From contig CASFJQ010000013.1 in the NCBI GenBank assembly GCA_949295065.1, forward strand, positions 1 through 59,276: a DNA stretch of 59,276 bases. The letters run 5' to 3'. This document shows, piece after piece, positions 41,857-52,259 of this stretch; position 1 is the first letter of the stretch, and each line of letters begins with the position of its first letter. The notes under the pieces were generated by a model. It was not told the origin of the DNA and ran no database searches. It saw nothing but the letters and a program-made list of their open reading frames with translations. A program made the position numbers and the translations under genes. This stretch comes from an uncultured Parabacteroides sp. (GTDB lineage: Bacteria > Bacteroidota > Bacteroidia > Bacteroidales > Tannerellaceae).

Positions 41857-44800
41857 ATGGGATTTAATGAATTTTTGACGAAGTTATTCGGCAACAAATC
41901 ACAGCGTGACTTGAAGGAAATCACGCCTTATGTAGAAAAAGTGAAGGCGGTTTATCCTTCTATTCAGGCTCTATCGAATGATGAATTGCGTGCCAAAACA
42001 GACGAAATCAAACAACGTATCCAGGATTTCGTAGCTGATGAACGTGCGAAAGTAGAACAGCTTCGTGCCGGTATCGAAGACAAAGAGCTGGAAGAACGTG
42101 AAGCTCTTTGGGCTGAAATCGATAAGATTGAGAAAGCTATTACAGACAAGATGGAGGTGGTGCTTGAGCAGTCATTGCCAGAAGTGTTCGCAATTGTGAA
42201 AGATACAGCCCGCCGTTTTACTGAAAATGCTGAAGTGGTTGTTACAGCAAATGATTTTGACCGTGAATTGGCTACTCGTTTTGACTTTGTGAGAATAGAA
42301 GGTGATAAGGCGATTTATGCAAATCATTGGATTGCCGGTGGAAATGAGATTACTTGGAACATGATTCACTATGATGTGCAGTTGTTCGGTGGTGTCGTTT
42401 TGCACAAGGGTAAAATCGCTGAAATGCAGACTGGTGAAGGTAAAACGTTGGTTGCTACATTACCAGTATTCCTGAATGCGTTGACTCGTAACGGTGTTCA
42501 CGTAGTAACAGTGAATGACTATTTGTCAAAACGTGACTCAGAATGGATGGGTCCGCTTTATATGTTCCATGGTTTGTCTGTTGACTGTATTGATAAGCAC
42601 CAGCCGAACTCGGATGCCCGTCGTCGTGCTTATAATGCTGATATCACTTTCGGTACTAACAATGAATTTGGTTTCGATTATTTGCGTGACAACATGGCTA
42701 CAAATCCTAAAGATTTGGTGCAGCGCAAGCATAACTATGCAATTGTCGATGAGGTGGACTCAGTGTTGATTGATGATGCTCGTACTCCGTTGATTATCTC
42801 TGGTCCTGTTCCTCGTGGCGAACAGCAGTTGTTTGAATTGTTCCGTCCGAACGTGGAAATTGTGGTAAATGCCCAAAGAAATCTTTGTTCCCAGTTGCTT
42901 ATTGAGGCTAAGAAGAAAATGGCAAGCAACGACCCTAAAGTTGTTGAAGAAGGAACAGTTCAGTTGTATCGTTCATTCAAAGGTTTCCCACGCAACAAGG
43001 CTTTGATTAAGTTCTTGAGCGAACAGGGAGTTAAAGCTCAGATGTTGAAGACTGAGGAATATTTCATGTCGGAAAATATGCGTCATATGCATGAAGCAAC
43101 AGACGAGCTTTATTTTATAATTGATGAAAAGAATAATAGCGTTGAGCTTACTGATAAAGGTATCGACTTGCTTACTGGTAATGCAGGCGACCCGACATTC
43201 TTCGTTTTGCCTGATATCACAACCGAACTTTCCCAGTTGGAAAACATGGAAGGTACAGCAGAAGAAAAGCAGGCAAAGAAAGATGAAATCCTTGCAAACT
43301 ATTCTGTGAAGAGCGAACGTGTTCATACTGTGAACCAGTTGTTGAAAGCATATACTTTGTTTGAGAAAGATGATGAATATGTTGTTATCGACAACAAGGT
43401 AATGATCGTTGACGAACAGACAGGCCGTATCATGGATGGACGCCGATATTCTGACGGTTTGCACCAGGCTATCGAGGCTAAGGAACGTGTGAAAGTTGAG
43501 GCTGCTACTCAGACATTCGCAACTATTACTTTGCAGAACTATTTCCGTATGTATCACAAACTTGCCGGTATGACAGGTACAGCTGAAACTGAAGCTGGTG
43601 AATTCTGGGATATATACAAATTGGATGTCGTAGCTATTCCAACAAACCGTCCTATCGCACGTAAAGACTTGAATGACCGAATCTACAAGACTAAGCGTGA
43701 AAAATATGCGGCTGTTATTGAGGAAATAGTAAGATTGACTGAAGCTGGCCGTCCTGTTCTGGTTGGTACAACTTCTGTAGAAATCTCTGAATTGTTGAGC
43801 CGAATGCTAACTTTGCGTAAGATCAAGCATAACGTGTTGAATGCTAAGTTACATCAGAAAGAAGCTGAGATTGTTGCGTTGGCTGGTCAAAGCAGTACGG
43901 TTACTATTGCAACCAACATGGCAGGTCGTGGTACGGATATCAAGCTTTCGAAAGAAGTTAAGGATGCCGGTGGTTTGGCAATTATCGGTACAGAGCGTCA
44001 TGAGAGCCGTCGTGTTGACCGTCAGTTGCGTGGTCGTTCAGGTCGTCAGGGTGACCCGGGTTCTTCTGTATTCTATGTTTCTCTGGAAGATGACTTGATG
44101 CGTCTGTTTGCTTCTGAAAAGATTGCAGGCTTGATGGACAAGCTTGGATTCAAAGAAGGAGAAGTTTTGGAACACAGCATGCTGAGCAAGTCTGTGGAAC
44201 GTGCACAGAAGAAAGTCGAAGAAAATAACTTCGGTATCCGTAAACGCTTGCTTGAGTATGATGATGTGATGAACTCTCAGCGTAATGTGATTTATACTCG
44301 ACGCCGCCATGCGTTGATGGGTGAACGTGTAGGTCTTGATGTCCTTAATACCATCTATGATACTTCTAATGCTATAATAGAAGAATATTCAATTGGAGGC
44401 TCTTATGAAGATTTGAAGATGGAAGTGTTCAAGACATTTGCAATGGAATGCCCGATTTCTGAAGATGAATTCAAGAATTTGAAAGCTGAAAACATGGCTG
44501 AGAAGTTGTTTGACGCTGCACTTGATATGTTTAAACGCAGAATGGAACGTATGACTCAGATTGCTTATCCGGTAATCAAACAAGTGTTTGAACAGCAGGG
44601 TGCAAGATTTGAGAATATTATGATTCCTATTACTGACGGAAAACGAATGTTCAATGTTTCTTGTAATCTCAAAGAAGCTTATGACACAGAATGCAAGTCT
44701 GTGACAAAATCTTTCCAGAAACTTATTCTTCTTCATACAATTGATGAGGCTTGGAAAGAACATTTGCGCGAAATGGACGAATTGCGTCATTCTGTACAGA

Positions 44801-45237
44801 ATGCAAGCTACGAAAATAAAGATCCTCTGTTGATTTATAAGCTTGAATCTTATAATCTGTTCAAGAGTATGGTTGACACAATGAATAGAAAGACTGTTTC
44901 TATTTTGATGCGTGGCCAGATTCCTGTTCACGAGCCAACTGAAGAAGAACGCCGTGCTGCTGAAGCTCGCCGTGCTGCAATGGAAGCGGCAAGTCAGCAG
45001 GCTGCAGCTTTGGAAGCTGAGGCACGCCAGAGAATCCAGATTCAAAGAGCACGAGAAGAACAGCATGAGGATATGAGCAAATATCGTGCTGAAAAAGCTG
45101 GAATTAATGGCGAAGGTGTTTCAAGCGCAGCCGCTCCTCAAGAACCGATTAGAGGTGAAAAGCGAGTAGGACGTAATGACCCTTGTCCATGCGGAAGCGG
45201 TAAGAAGTATAAGAATTGTCATGGCGAAGGATTATAA
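41857..45237 (+). CDS. secA: SecA preprotein translocase ATPase
   Basis: 1126 residues, long as usual for Bacteroidetes, with an N-terminal insert (about 30-105). Walker A is MQTGEGKT (Lys196), Walker [11 protein letters not shown], the second nucleotide fold [11 protein letters not shown] and the arginine finger region [16 protein letters not shown]. The C-terminus has an Ala/Glu/Arg linker and the zinc SEC-C motif [17 protein letters not shown]. SecA drives secretory proteins through SecYEG. A clear hairpin follows the stop. Confidence 0.98.
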   Translation: MGFNEFLTKLFGNKSQRDLKEITPYVEKVKAVYPSIQALSNDELRAKTDEIKQRIQDFVADERAKVEQLRAGIEDKELEEREALWAEIDKIEKAITDKMEVVLEQSLPEVFAIVKDTARRFTENAEVVVTANDFDRELATRFDFVRIEGDKAIYANHWIAGGNEITWNMIHYDVQLFGGVVLHKGKIAEMQTGEGKTLVATLPVFLNALTRNGVHVVTVNDYLSKRDSEWMGPLYMFHGLSVDCIDKHQPNSDARRRAYNADITFGTNNEFGFDYLRDNMATNPKDLVQRKHNYAIVDEVDSVLIDDARTPLIISGPVPRGEQQLFELFRPNVEIVVNAQRNLCSQLLIEAKKKMASNDPKVVEEGTVQLYRSFKGFPRNKALIKFLSEQGVKAQMLKTEEYFMSENMRHMHEATDELYFIIDEKNNSVELTDKGIDLLTGNAGDPTFFVLPDITTELSQLENMEGTAEEKQAKKDEILANYSVKSERVHTVNQLLKAYTLFEKDDEYVVIDNKVMIVDEQTGRIMDGRRYSDGLHQAIEAKERVKVEAATQTFATITLQNYFRMYHKLAGMTGTAETEAGEFWDIYKLDVVAIPTNRPIARKDLNDRIYKTKREKYAAVIEEIVRLTEAGRPVLVGTTSVEISELLSRMLTLRKIKHNVLNAKLHQKEAEIVALAGQSSTVTIATNMAGRGTDIKLSKEVKDAGGLAIIGTERHESRRVDRQLRGRSGRQGDPGSSVFYVSLEDDLMRLFASEKIAGLMDKLGFKEGEVLEHSMLSKSVERAQKKVEENNFGIRKRLLEYDDVMNSQRNVIYTRRRHALMGERVGLDVLNTIYDTSNAIIEEYSIGGSYEDLKMEVFKTFAMECPISEDEFKNLKAENMAEKLFDAALDMFKRRMERMTQIAYPVIKQVFEQQGARFENIMIPITDGKRMFNVSCNLKEAYDTECKSVTKSFQKLILLHTIDEAWKEHLREMDELRHSVQNASYENKDPLLIYKLESYNLFKSMVDTMNRKTVSILMRGQIPVHEPTEEERRAAEARRAAMEAASQQAAALEAEARQRIQIQRAREEQHEDMSKYRAEKAGINGEGVSSAAAPQEPIRGEKRVGRNDPCPCGSGKKYKNCHGEGL

Positions 45238-45263
45238 ATAATTTGTCATTGATGTCATATAAA

Positions 45264-45299
45264 AAGGTCGGCATATTATTTTAGAAATATGCTGACCTT
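45264..45299 (+). terminator. secA terminator
   Basis: AAGGTCGGCATAT (45264-45276) pairs with ATATGCTGACCTT (45287-45299) at 12 of 13 positions. The T run is weak (TAAATATT). Confidence 0.75.
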
Positions 45300-45389
45300 A
45301 AATATTAATCTTGTTTGAATGTTTTTTTGATGTCCCGATCTGTCGGCGAAATGTCACAACGGCCATTACATTATCCAATTGTTTTGTTG

Positions 45390-46098
45390 GGAACCTCTTT
45401 TCTTACGTAGGCATCACGTACAGCAGTTATTTTCCCCCTTTCCCTTTAATCCTTTTTCCTTTGCCTGTTTTTCTATCTTGTCTGCTATTTCACGTGCTTC
45501 TTCAATATATATTCGACATGTCTCTGCGTATCTTTGTCTTCTGCAATACCGTCTTCAACCTGCGCAAGCAGGTCTTTTATTCCGTTCTGTATATCATTAT
45601 TTGCTGATATGCTGAATCTTTCAGCACTGCTACGCCATTTTATCCTACGGCGGGATGCCCGCGAACGGATTGTAGTTTCGTCAATATACAGATCATCGGC
45701 AAGGGTTATCTCGTCACGATTTACAAGGACAGAAACCTGCCTGAAAATATGTTCTTGATATGGGGTATGCAGCGTGTCTTGAATCTGTTTATGGTCGTAT
45801 GGTCCGGAAACTGATATGATGACAGCCAAATAATGTGGGCATCCCTACGCATGGCTTCCTCGAGTCCTCTGGTTGAATATATATTGTTCATGTAACCGAA
45901 CAATATTACCTTAAGAAGCATTACCGGATAATATGCCGGACGATCGTCTCTCGCATTAGAATAACTTTTTCGGACTTCTGACAAATCCAGAAGATCTACA
46001 ATATCATATATAAGACGCACGGGAGCATCTTTGGGTATAAAATCTCCCAAGTTGGGAGGAAAAATATTATTTTCGTTGAAATTGTAATCTTTAAATAT
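45390..46098 (-). pseudogene. Decayed IS1182-family transposase
   Basis: Reading from 46098, ATA (probably a lost ATG) leads into IFKDYNFNENNIFPPNLGDF, PKDAPVRLIYDIVDLLDLSE, STRGLEEAMRRDAHIIWLSS and YQFPDHTTINRFK, the N-terminal DUF772 part. Near 45750-45770 the frame shifts and continues as RQVSVLVNRDEITLADDLYI and TIRSRASRRRIKWRSSAERF. Near 45505 it shifts again into EEAREIADKIEKQAKEKGLK before dying out around 45400. The DDE catalytic C-terminus is missing. Lost start, two frameshifts and truncation show it is not functional. Coordinates are approximate. Confidence 0.85.
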
Positions 46099-46155
46099 TA
46101 TATTTGCATATTATTTTGTTGTATACCATAAAGTTACAAAATTTTATGGAAATAA

Positions 46156-46195
46156 AAAAGCCTCAGCTTGGGAAAGTTGGGGCTTTTGCTATTTT
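46156..46195 (+). terminator. Hairpin with T run upstream of coaW
   Basis: AAAAGCCTCAGCTT (46156-46169) pairs with AAGTTGGGGCTTTT (46174-46187), allowing GU pairs, followed by GCTATTTTTT. It may belong to the IS remnant. Confidence 0.6.
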
Positions 46196-46208
46196 TTGAA
46201 AAGAGAGA

Positions 46209-46251
46209 TTTTGCAACACCCACGGAACTCATTTAAGAGGGTATTGCAAAA
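46209..46251. repeat. Inverted repeat resembling an IS1182 end
   Basis: TTTTGCAACACCC (46209-46221) pairs with GGGTATTGCAAAA (46239-46251) at 12 of 13 positions. TTTTGCAA ends are common in Bacteroides IS1182 elements; the matching far end past the transposase is not visible. Confidence 0.5.
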
Positions 46252-46388
46252 CTAAATATTGAATTTAGAAAACTTACAATTTGAAATTTATCAATAAGTT
46301 TCAGCCAATATTTAGATAGAAATATAGCTTTCGATATAAATTAATATTGAACTGTTTCTTAATATTAAATTCCTGTTTCTTAAAACAA

Positions 46389-46420
46389 GTTGATTTTTTA
46401 TTATGTAATTATTAATTTTG
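46389..46420 (+). promoter_or_regulatory. coaW promoter (-33 and -7)
   Basis: GTTG (46389-46392), 20-base gap, TAATTTTG (46413-46420). It overlaps an in-frame TTG at 46418, so the ATG at 46448 is the start. Confidence 0.7.
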
Positions 46421-46447
46421 CGAAATTCAACAAATAACGATAGAACT

Positions 46448-47284
46448 ATGATAATAGGTATTGATGTAGGAGGTAGCACTACCAAAATAGTGGGAATAGA
46501 AGGTAATAAGGTTAAGTATCCGATGTTTGTCAAGGCTAACGACCCGGTTACATCGTTGTTTGGAGCTTTCGGTAAGTATATTTATGATAATTCCATATCC
46601 TTGTCTGAAATAGAACAGGTTGTATTGACTGGAGTTGGCAGTTCTTATATAAAACAGCCTTTGTACGGTTTGCCTACAGCTTGTACCGATGAATTTATAG
46701 CAAACGGATTAGGTGCCCAGTATGTGACTGATTTGGAAAAACTAATAGTTGTAAGTATGGGAACTGGTACTTCATTCGTTCAGGTTGAAGGTGATGACAT
46801 CCAGCATATAGGAGGAATAGGAATTGGGGGAGGGACTTTGATTGGTTTGTCAACTCTTCTCCTTCAGTCGCATGATATACTTTGGGTTTCCGAACTGGCA
46901 ATGAAAGGAAACATTAATAATATAGACCTTCAGATACAGGATATATGTAAAACGTCTTTGCCAGGACTTCCTTTGGATGCTACTGCTTCTTTGTTTGGTA
47001 AAGTTGACAATAATGCCCAGCCTGAAGACGTGGCGTGTGGGTTGTTCCATATGGTTATGCAATCAATAGGGCAGGCGGCTATATTGGCAGCCTTGAATAC
47101 AAGCATTAAAGATTTTGTCCTTATAGGAAACCTTACTCAATTGCCTCAATGCAAACCGGTTTTTCAGTCTATAGGTGATATGTATGGTGTTAATTTTCAT
47201 ATACCAGAATATGCTGAATATAGAACAGCAATTGGTGCTGCTTTTACATATATAAAACAAAGGTCGGTGAAGCCTATAGGCTAG
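46448..47284 (+). CDS. coaW: Type II pantothenate kinase
   Basis: 278 residues. The ASKHA ATPase fold is seen in MIIGIDVGGSTTKIVGI (phosphate 1 loop), VVSMGTGTSFVQV and GGIGIGGGTLIGLSTLL. The overall order and length match eukaryote/Staphylococcus type II PanK rather than bacterial CoaA or CoaX. It phosphorylates pantothenate, the first step to coenzyme A, and this type is usually not inhibited by CoA in Staphylococcus. A CPA1 antiporter gene starts 48 bases downstream and may be cotranscribed. Confidence 0.85.
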   Translation: MIIGIDVGGSTTKIVGIEGNKVKYPMFVKANDPVTSLFGAFGKYIYDNSISLSEIEQVVLTGVGSSYIKQPLYGLPTACTDEFIANGLGAQYVTDLEKLIVVSMGTGTSFVQVEGDDIQHIGGIGIGGGTLIGLSTLLLQSHDILWVSELAMKGNINNIDLQIQDICKTSLPGLPLDATASLFGKVDNNAQPEDVACGLFHMVMQSIGQAAILAALNTSIKDFVLIGNLTQLPQCKPVFQSIGDMYGVNFHIPEYAEYRTAIGAAFTYIKQRSVKPIG

Positions 47285-47332
47285 TACTGTAAAAACAAAG
47301 TATTAACGAGTATAGTATTATTTGCTTAGCGT

Positions 47333-49438
47333 ATGGAAACAGATTATTTATTGGCACCTTTATTTTTTGTTGTTTTTGGTTTGGTTGCGGGTGCAGTGCT
47401 GAAATCATTGTTAAAGAAATCCAGTTTGCCCTATACTGTTGTTTTGTTTTGTGTGGGGATTATACTAGGTTTGCTGGATCGATTTGGTATTTTGTCAGAC
47501 TATGAAATGTTTAAGTCTGCGATTGATTTTGCGGGAAATTTAAATCCGGACTTGATTCTTTATCTATTTCTTCCTGTCCTGATTTTTGATGGGGCGTATG
47601 AGTTGGATTTGCATGTATTTAAGAAGTCGTTGTTTAATTCAACTTTGCTAGCCGGTCCGGGTATAGCTATATCAATGTTTATCATGGCTGCTTTTGTTAT
47701 GGGTTTGGCCATGTTTGTTCCGGAGTGTAAGGAATGGAATTGGAATTATGCTCTGATGTTTGGAGCTTTGATTGGTGCAACCGACCCGGTGGCGGTAGTA
47801 GCTCTATTGAAGGAATTGGGAACAAGTAAGCGATTCTCAACATTGGTGGACGCAGAATCAATGCTTAATGATGGAACTGGCATTGTTCTGTTTATGCTGT
47901 TCTTCAGTGCATACACAGCAATGGGTGGGGACACATCTTCACCGCTGATGCGTATTTTGATAGTGGTTGTTGGCGGAACAGTTCTTGGATGGGCTTTGGC
48001 AAGATTTACGATTTGGTCTCTTGGTCAGGTTGGAGGAGATGAATCTGTCCAGAATAGTGCCATAATAGTTGGAGCTTATATAACTTTTATCGTGGCACAG
48101 AGTTTCTTGAATGTTTCCGGTGTTATTGCTTTGGTTGCTTTTGGTCTTACTATATCATATGTTGGCCGACCTCAGCTTAAACCGGAGGTTCACAGATTTA
48201 TGCAGTCCTTCTGGGAATTGGCTGCTTATATGGCTAATACCTTAATATTTATTATAGTAGGTGTGGTTATTGCGTTGAAGGTAGATGTTACGTGGACAAA
48301 TTTGTTGTTACTGATAGCCGTATATGTTGGTGTTAATTTGGCTCGTGCAGCTATGGTTCTTCTGCTTTATCCTATTATGAAGAAATGCGGTTATGGCTTG
48401 ACTATGCGTGAATCAGTTATTTTGGTTTGGGGCGGGCTTCGCGGTGCATTGTGTATGACATTGGCCCTTATGGTTTCATATACTCCTGCTATTCCGGAAG
48501 AAATACGTCGCCAGATATTGTTCTTTACAGCTGGTATAGTAACACTTACACTTACAATCAATGCAACAACAATGCGTTGGCTTTTGCTTAAACTCGGTTT
48601 GACTAAGATTCCGTCTGCAAAAATGTTACTGGATTATACTATCAGACAGAGTTTGGCCGATAACAGCGAAAAGTATTTGGAATCATTAAAGAAGCGTGAA
48701 GCTTTGGAGATTTCAGACTGGAAACTTGTTGAAAATTTTATGCCAAAGAAAGACAAAGCGCCGGATGTAAGCTTCAAGCCTGAAGATATGTTGGCTGATA
48801 TACGTTTGCGAGTTCTGAATAAAGAAAGAGCTTTATGCTGGAATATGTATGATGAAGGTATAGTTTCGTTTGTGACTTTGCGCTGTCTTACTGCTTCAAT
48901 AGACGAGCTGTATGATCACAGTGGAAGATTGCCTCTTTCATACAGAAAACGAATTTTTGAATACTATGAGAGTAGTTTTTATATTCGTTTAATCAAAAAA
49001 CTGCCAATTGCCAGAAAATGGCTTGATGTATATTTTCATGACCGTGTAGTTACGGGTTATGATTTGGCTCGAGGTTTTGCAATCGTACAGAAAAAATCTA
49101 TAGAGCTTATAAAAGAATTTGAGAATTCAGATGTCCTGACGGCTCAAGAGAAAGAACAGTTGGTTGTTTTAAAAGATGAAATTAATTCTAATCTTCTTAA
49201 GATTACAGAGATTATGGATTATTTGTCAACAAACTACCCTGTTTCGTTCAGATGCGGAGTAACTAGAAAATCAATTCGTATGTTACTTGCAAATGAGCAT
49301 CGCCAGATAGAAAGTTTTCAGAATGAAGGATTACTTACAGCAAAAGAAGCTAAAGCTATGATTGATGATTTGGACGAGCGTCATGCTTCGATAAGCGATT
49401 TGACAACTGTCTGGAAAAATAAAGTAAAGGCTGAATAA
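47333..49438 (+). CDS. Sodium/proton antiporter, CPA1 (NhaP-like) family
   Basis: 701 residues. About 12 membrane segments occupy residues 1-430. The ion-binding motifs are GATDPVAVVALLKELG and DAESMLNDGTGIVLF, and VWGGLRGALCMTLAL is the usual late motif. The 270-residue cytoplasmic C-terminus is helical and charged (about 440-701), probably regulatory. It exchanges sodium or potassium for protons to control pH and salt. No terminator is obvious before purH. Confidence 0.92.
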   Translation: METDYLLAPLFFVVFGLVAGAVLKSLLKKSSLPYTVVLFCVGIILGLLDRFGILSDYEMFKSAIDFAGNLNPDLILYLFLPVLIFDGAYELDLHVFKKSLFNSTLLAGPGIAISMFIMAAFVMGLAMFVPECKEWNWNYALMFGALIGATDPVAVVALLKELGTSKRFSTLVDAESMLNDGTGIVLFMLFFSAYTAMGGDTSSPLMRILIVVVGGTVLGWALARFTIWSLGQVGGDESVQNSAIIVGAYITFIVAQSFLNVSGVIALVAFGLTISYVGRPQLKPEVHRFMQSFWELAAYMANTLIFIIVGVVIALKVDVTWTNLLLLIAVYVGVNLARAAMVLLLYPIMKKCGYGLTMRESVILVWGGLRGALCMTLALMVSYTPAIPEEIRRQILFFTAGIVTLTLTINATTMRWLLLKLGLTKIPSAKMLLDYTIRQSLADNSEKYLESLKKREALEISDWKLVENFMPKKDKAPDVSFKPEDMLADIRLRVLNKERALCWNMYDEGIVSFVTLRCLTASIDELYDHSGRLPLSYRKRIFEYYESSFYIRLIKKLPIARKWLDVYFHDRVVTGYDLARGFAIVQKKSIELIKEFENSDVLTAQEKEQLVVLKDEINSNLLKITEIMDYLSTNYPVSFRCGVTRKSIRMLLANEHRQIESFQNEGLLTAKEAKAMIDDLDERHASISDLTTVWKNKVKAE

Positions 49439-49502
49439 AATATTATTGTTGTTAAAAAGTGCTTTTACGGTAAATATTAAGAGGTTTAATTGAAATAATC
49501 AT

Positions 49503-49510
49503 TAATTTTG
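49503..49510 (+). promoter_or_regulatory. -7 element for purH and the mre cluster
   Basis: TAATTTTG, exact match, followed by CA, 30 bases before the purH ATG. No purine riboswitch or PurR-like palindrome is visible. Confidence 0.65.
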
Positions 49511-49540
49511 CACTTTAAAAACTAATAAAATACGGATAAA

Positions 49541-51064
49541 ATGACTGCAACGAAACGAATTAAGCGTGCATTGGTTTCAGTGTACCACAAAGATGGTTTA
49601 GATGAGATATTGAGAAAACTTAATAATGAGGGTGTTACTTTTGTTTCAACAGGCGGAACTCAGACTTTTATCGAGTCTTTGGGTATTCCTTGTGATGCGG
49701 TGGAAGATTTGACAGGTTATCCTTCTATTTTGGGAGGACGAGTAAAGACTTTGCATCCAAAAGTATTTGGAGGTATTCTTGCCCGTCGTGAAAACGAAGG
49801 AGACCGTCAGCAGTTGGCTCAATATGAGATTCCTGAAATTGACTTGGTAATCGTTGATTTATATCCGTTCGAAGAAACTGTTGCTTCAGGAGCGGAAGAG
49901 CAGGCAATTATCGAAAAGATTGATATAGGCGGTATTTCTCTTATTCGTGGTGCTGCCAAAAACTTCAAGGATGTTGTTATTGTTGCATCAAAGAATCAAT
50001 ACAAGCCTCTGTTGAATCTGTTGAATGAAAAAGGTGCAGAAACAACATTGGAAGATCGTAAATGGTTCGCAAAAGAAGCATTTGCTGTATCATCAGGTTA
50101 TGATTCTGCTATTTTCAACTATTTTGACGCACGCGAAGGTTCATATTTCCGTGCAACAGTTGATACTCCTATGCACTTGCGCTATGGTGAAAATCCTCAT
50201 CAGTCAGCTAAGTTCTACGGCAAATTCAACGATATGTTCGAACAGTTGCATGGTAAAGAAATTTCATACAACAATTTGCTTGATATAGATGCAGCTGTTA
50301 ATTTGATTGACGAATTTGACGAATTGACATTTGCAGTTTTGAAACATAATAATGCTTGTGGAATCGCATCTCGTCCAACTGTATTGGAAGCTTGGAAAGA
50401 TGCTTTGGCTTGTGATCCTCTTTCTGCTTTTGGTGGAATTTTGATTACAAATACAACAATTGATAAAGAAACTGCAGAAGAAATAAATAAGATTTTCTTT
50501 GAAGTTGTAATTGCTCCTGCTTATGATGCAGAAGCTTTGGAAGTATTGCAGCAGAAAAAGAACAGAATAATTTTAATCCGTAAGGAATGTAAGACTTGTC
50601 CAATGCAGTTCCGTTCTCTTTTGAATGGTGTGTTGCTCCAGGAAAAAGACTTGAGCATTCAGAAAGAATCTGATTTGGTTCCAATGACAGAAAAACAACC
50701 AACAGCTTCAGAAATTGAAGATTTGTTGTTTGCTAATAAGATTGTTAAGAACAGCAAGTCAAATGCAATAACATTGGTTAAAAACAAACAGCTTTGCGCA
50801 AGTGGTATTGGACAGACTTCTCGTGTTGATTCTTTGAAACAGGCTATAGAAAAGGCTAAGTCATTTAATTTCGATTTGAATGGTGCTGTAATGGCTTCAG
50901 ATGCATTCTTCCCATTCCCTGATTGCGTTGAAATTGCTGACAAAGCTGGGATTACTGCAGTTATTCAGCCTGGTGGCTCAATCAAAGATGATTTGTCTGT
51001 AGCTTATTGCAATGAGCACAATATTGCAATGGTGAAGACAGGTGTTCGTCACTTTAAACATTAA
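49541..51064 (+). CDS. purH: Bifunctional AICAR transformylase / IMP cyclohydrolase
   Basis: 507 residues. The N-terminal MGS-like cyclohydrolase domain (about 1-150) has RALVSVYHKDGL, STGGTQTFIESL and GGRVKTLHPKVFGGI. The C-terminal AICAR transformylase domain has LRYGENPHQSAKFYG, VLKHNNACGIA, CDPLSAFGGI and AVIQPGGSIKDD. Together they make the last two steps to IMP. mreB starts 16 bases after its stop, so purine synthesis and cell shape share a transcript, as often in Bacteroides. Confidence 0.97.
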   Translation: MTATKRIKRALVSVYHKDGLDEILRKLNNEGVTFVSTGGTQTFIESLGIPCDAVEDLTGYPSILGGRVKTLHPKVFGGILARRENEGDRQQLAQYEIPEIDLVIVDLYPFEETVASGAEEQAIIEKIDIGGISLIRGAAKNFKDVVIVASKNQYKPLLNLLNEKGAETTLEDRKWFAKEAFAVSSGYDSAIFNYFDAREGSYFRATVDTPMHLRYGENPHQSAKFYGKFNDMFEQLHGKEISYNNLLDIDAAVNLIDEFDELTFAVLKHNNACGIASRPTVLEAWKDALACDPLSAFGGILITNTTIDKETAEEINKIFFEVVIAPAYDAEALEVLQQKKNRIILIRKECKTCPMQFRSLLNGVLLQEKDLSIQKESDLVPMTEKQPTASEIEDLLFANKIVKNSKSNAITLVKNKQLCASGIGQTSRVDSLKQAIEKAKSFNFDLNGAVMASDAFFPFPDCVEIADKAGITAVIQPGGSIKDDLSVAYCNEHNIAMVKTGVRHFKH

Positions 51065-51080
51065 AATCTAACGTTTTAAA

Positions 51081-52100
51081 ATGGGATTATTTTCTTTTAC
51101 ACAAGAAGTGGCTATGGATTTGGGAACTGCCAATACCATTGTAATATGCAATGGTAAAATGGTAGTTGACGAACCTTCCATGGTCGCTTTGGATAGACGA
51201 ACCGACAAAGTTCTGGCTGTAGGTCAGAAGGCTCGCGAAATGCATGGAAAGGCTCATGAAAATATCCGTACTGTGCGTCCGTTGCGTGAAGGAGTTATAG
51301 CGGACTTCTATGCAGCAGAGCAGATGATGCGTGGATTGATTAAAATGGCCAGTTCAAAGAGCCGTTGGTTTACGCCTTCTTTGCGTATGGTTATTGGAAT
51401 ACCTTCTGGTAGTACAGAAGTGGAGATCCGTGCTGTGCGTGATTCTGCCGAGCATGCAGGTGGACGTGATGTGTATATGATATTTGAACCTATGGCAGCT
51501 GCTTTAGGTATAGGTATAGATGTACAGGCTCCTGAAGGAAACATGATTGTTGATATAGGTGGCGGTACAACAGAAATTGCTGTTATTTCATTAGGCGGTA
51601 TTGTTTCTAATAAATCTATACGTATTGCAGGAGATGACCTGACTGCTGATATAATGGATTATATGCGTCGTCAGCATAATGTTAAAGTTGGAGAGAGAAC
51701 TGCTGAACAGATTAAGATTCATGTAGGTTCTGCATTGACAACGTTGGATAATCCTCCTGAAGATTATGTAGTGCATGGCCCAAACCAAATGACAGCTCTT
51801 CCAATGGAAGTTCCCGTTTCATATCAGGAAATTGCGCATTGTCTTGATCGTACAATTTCAAAGATGGAAGCTGCGATTCTTAGTGCTTTGGAACAGACTC
51901 CTCCTGAATTATATGCTGATATTGTGCGCAACGGTATCTATCTCACAGGTGGTGGAGCATTAATGAGAGGTTTGGATAAAAGATTGTCTGATAAGATGAA
52001 CATAGTTTTCCATGTATCAGAGGATCCTTTGCATGCAGTTGCCCGAGGTACGGGTGTTGCTCTTAAGAATATCGATAAATTTAATTTCCTTATCCGTTAA
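51081..52100 (+). CDS. mreB: MreB actin-like cell-shape protein
   Basis: 339 residues, full length. ATP-binding phosphate loops are AMDLGTANTIV and VDIGGGTTEIAVISLGG, with YLTGGGALMRGL as the adenosine motif. The short amphipathic start GLFSFTQEV fits membrane binding. MreB filaments guide the elongation machine of the cell wall. First of the five genes mreB-mreC-mreD-mrdA-rodA. The 159-base gap to mreC contains a long hairpin, which may lower expression downstream. Confidence 0.98.
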   Translation: MGLFSFTQEVAMDLGTANTIVICNGKMVVDEPSMVALDRRTDKVLAVGQKAREMHGKAHENIRTVRPLREGVIADFYAAEQMMRGLIKMASSKSRWFTPSLRMVIGIPSGSTEVEIRAVRDSAEHAGGRDVYMIFEPMAAALGIGIDVQAPEGNMIVDIGGGTTEIAVISLGGIVSNKSIRIAGDDLTADIMDYMRRQHNVKVGERTAEQIKIHVGSALTTLDNPPEDYVVHGPNQMTALPMEVPVSYQEIAHCLDRTISKMEAAILSALEQTPPELYADIVRNGIYLTGGGALMRGLDKRLSDKMNIVFHVSEDPLHAVARGTGVALKNIDKFNFLIR

Positions 52101-52142
52101 GAGCAAGATAAGGACTGCTGTTGTTTTTAGTACATAATAAAA

Positions 52143-52211
52143 GCAAAGCGTATGACGTAGATTGCACGGAGAAATTTTATGTCCGATGTGCTCTGCGTCA
52201 TTCGTGTTTGC
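52143..52211 (+). promoter_or_regulatory. Long hairpin between mreB and mreC
   Basis: GCAAAGCGTATGACG (52143-52157) pairs imperfectly with CGTCATTCGTGTTTGC (52196-52211). Inside, GCAC-GGA (52164-52170) pairs with TCC-gat-GTGC (52182-52191). No T run follows, so it is not a standard terminator; it may stabilise the mreB message or tune read-through. Confidence 0.6.
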
Positions 52212-52259
52212 ATATATGTATGATTGATTATACTCTCAGATTTATATTATTCCTGAAAT

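Larger units (their letters stand above)
45238..46447. other. Gap between secA and coaW with IS remnant
   Basis: Contains the secA terminator, a decayed transposase (45390-46098), a hairpin at 46156-46187, an IS-end-like inverted repeat at 46209-46251 and the coaW promoter. No intact gene is present. Confidence 0.75.

Noticed and set aside
45311-45607. Plus-strand frame in the secA-coaW gap
   Set aside because: It runs antisense to the decayed transposase and shows no recognisable domain.
49439-49540. Purine riboswitch upstream of purH
   Set aside because: The leader is about 25 bases after the predicted start and has no three-way junction sequence.
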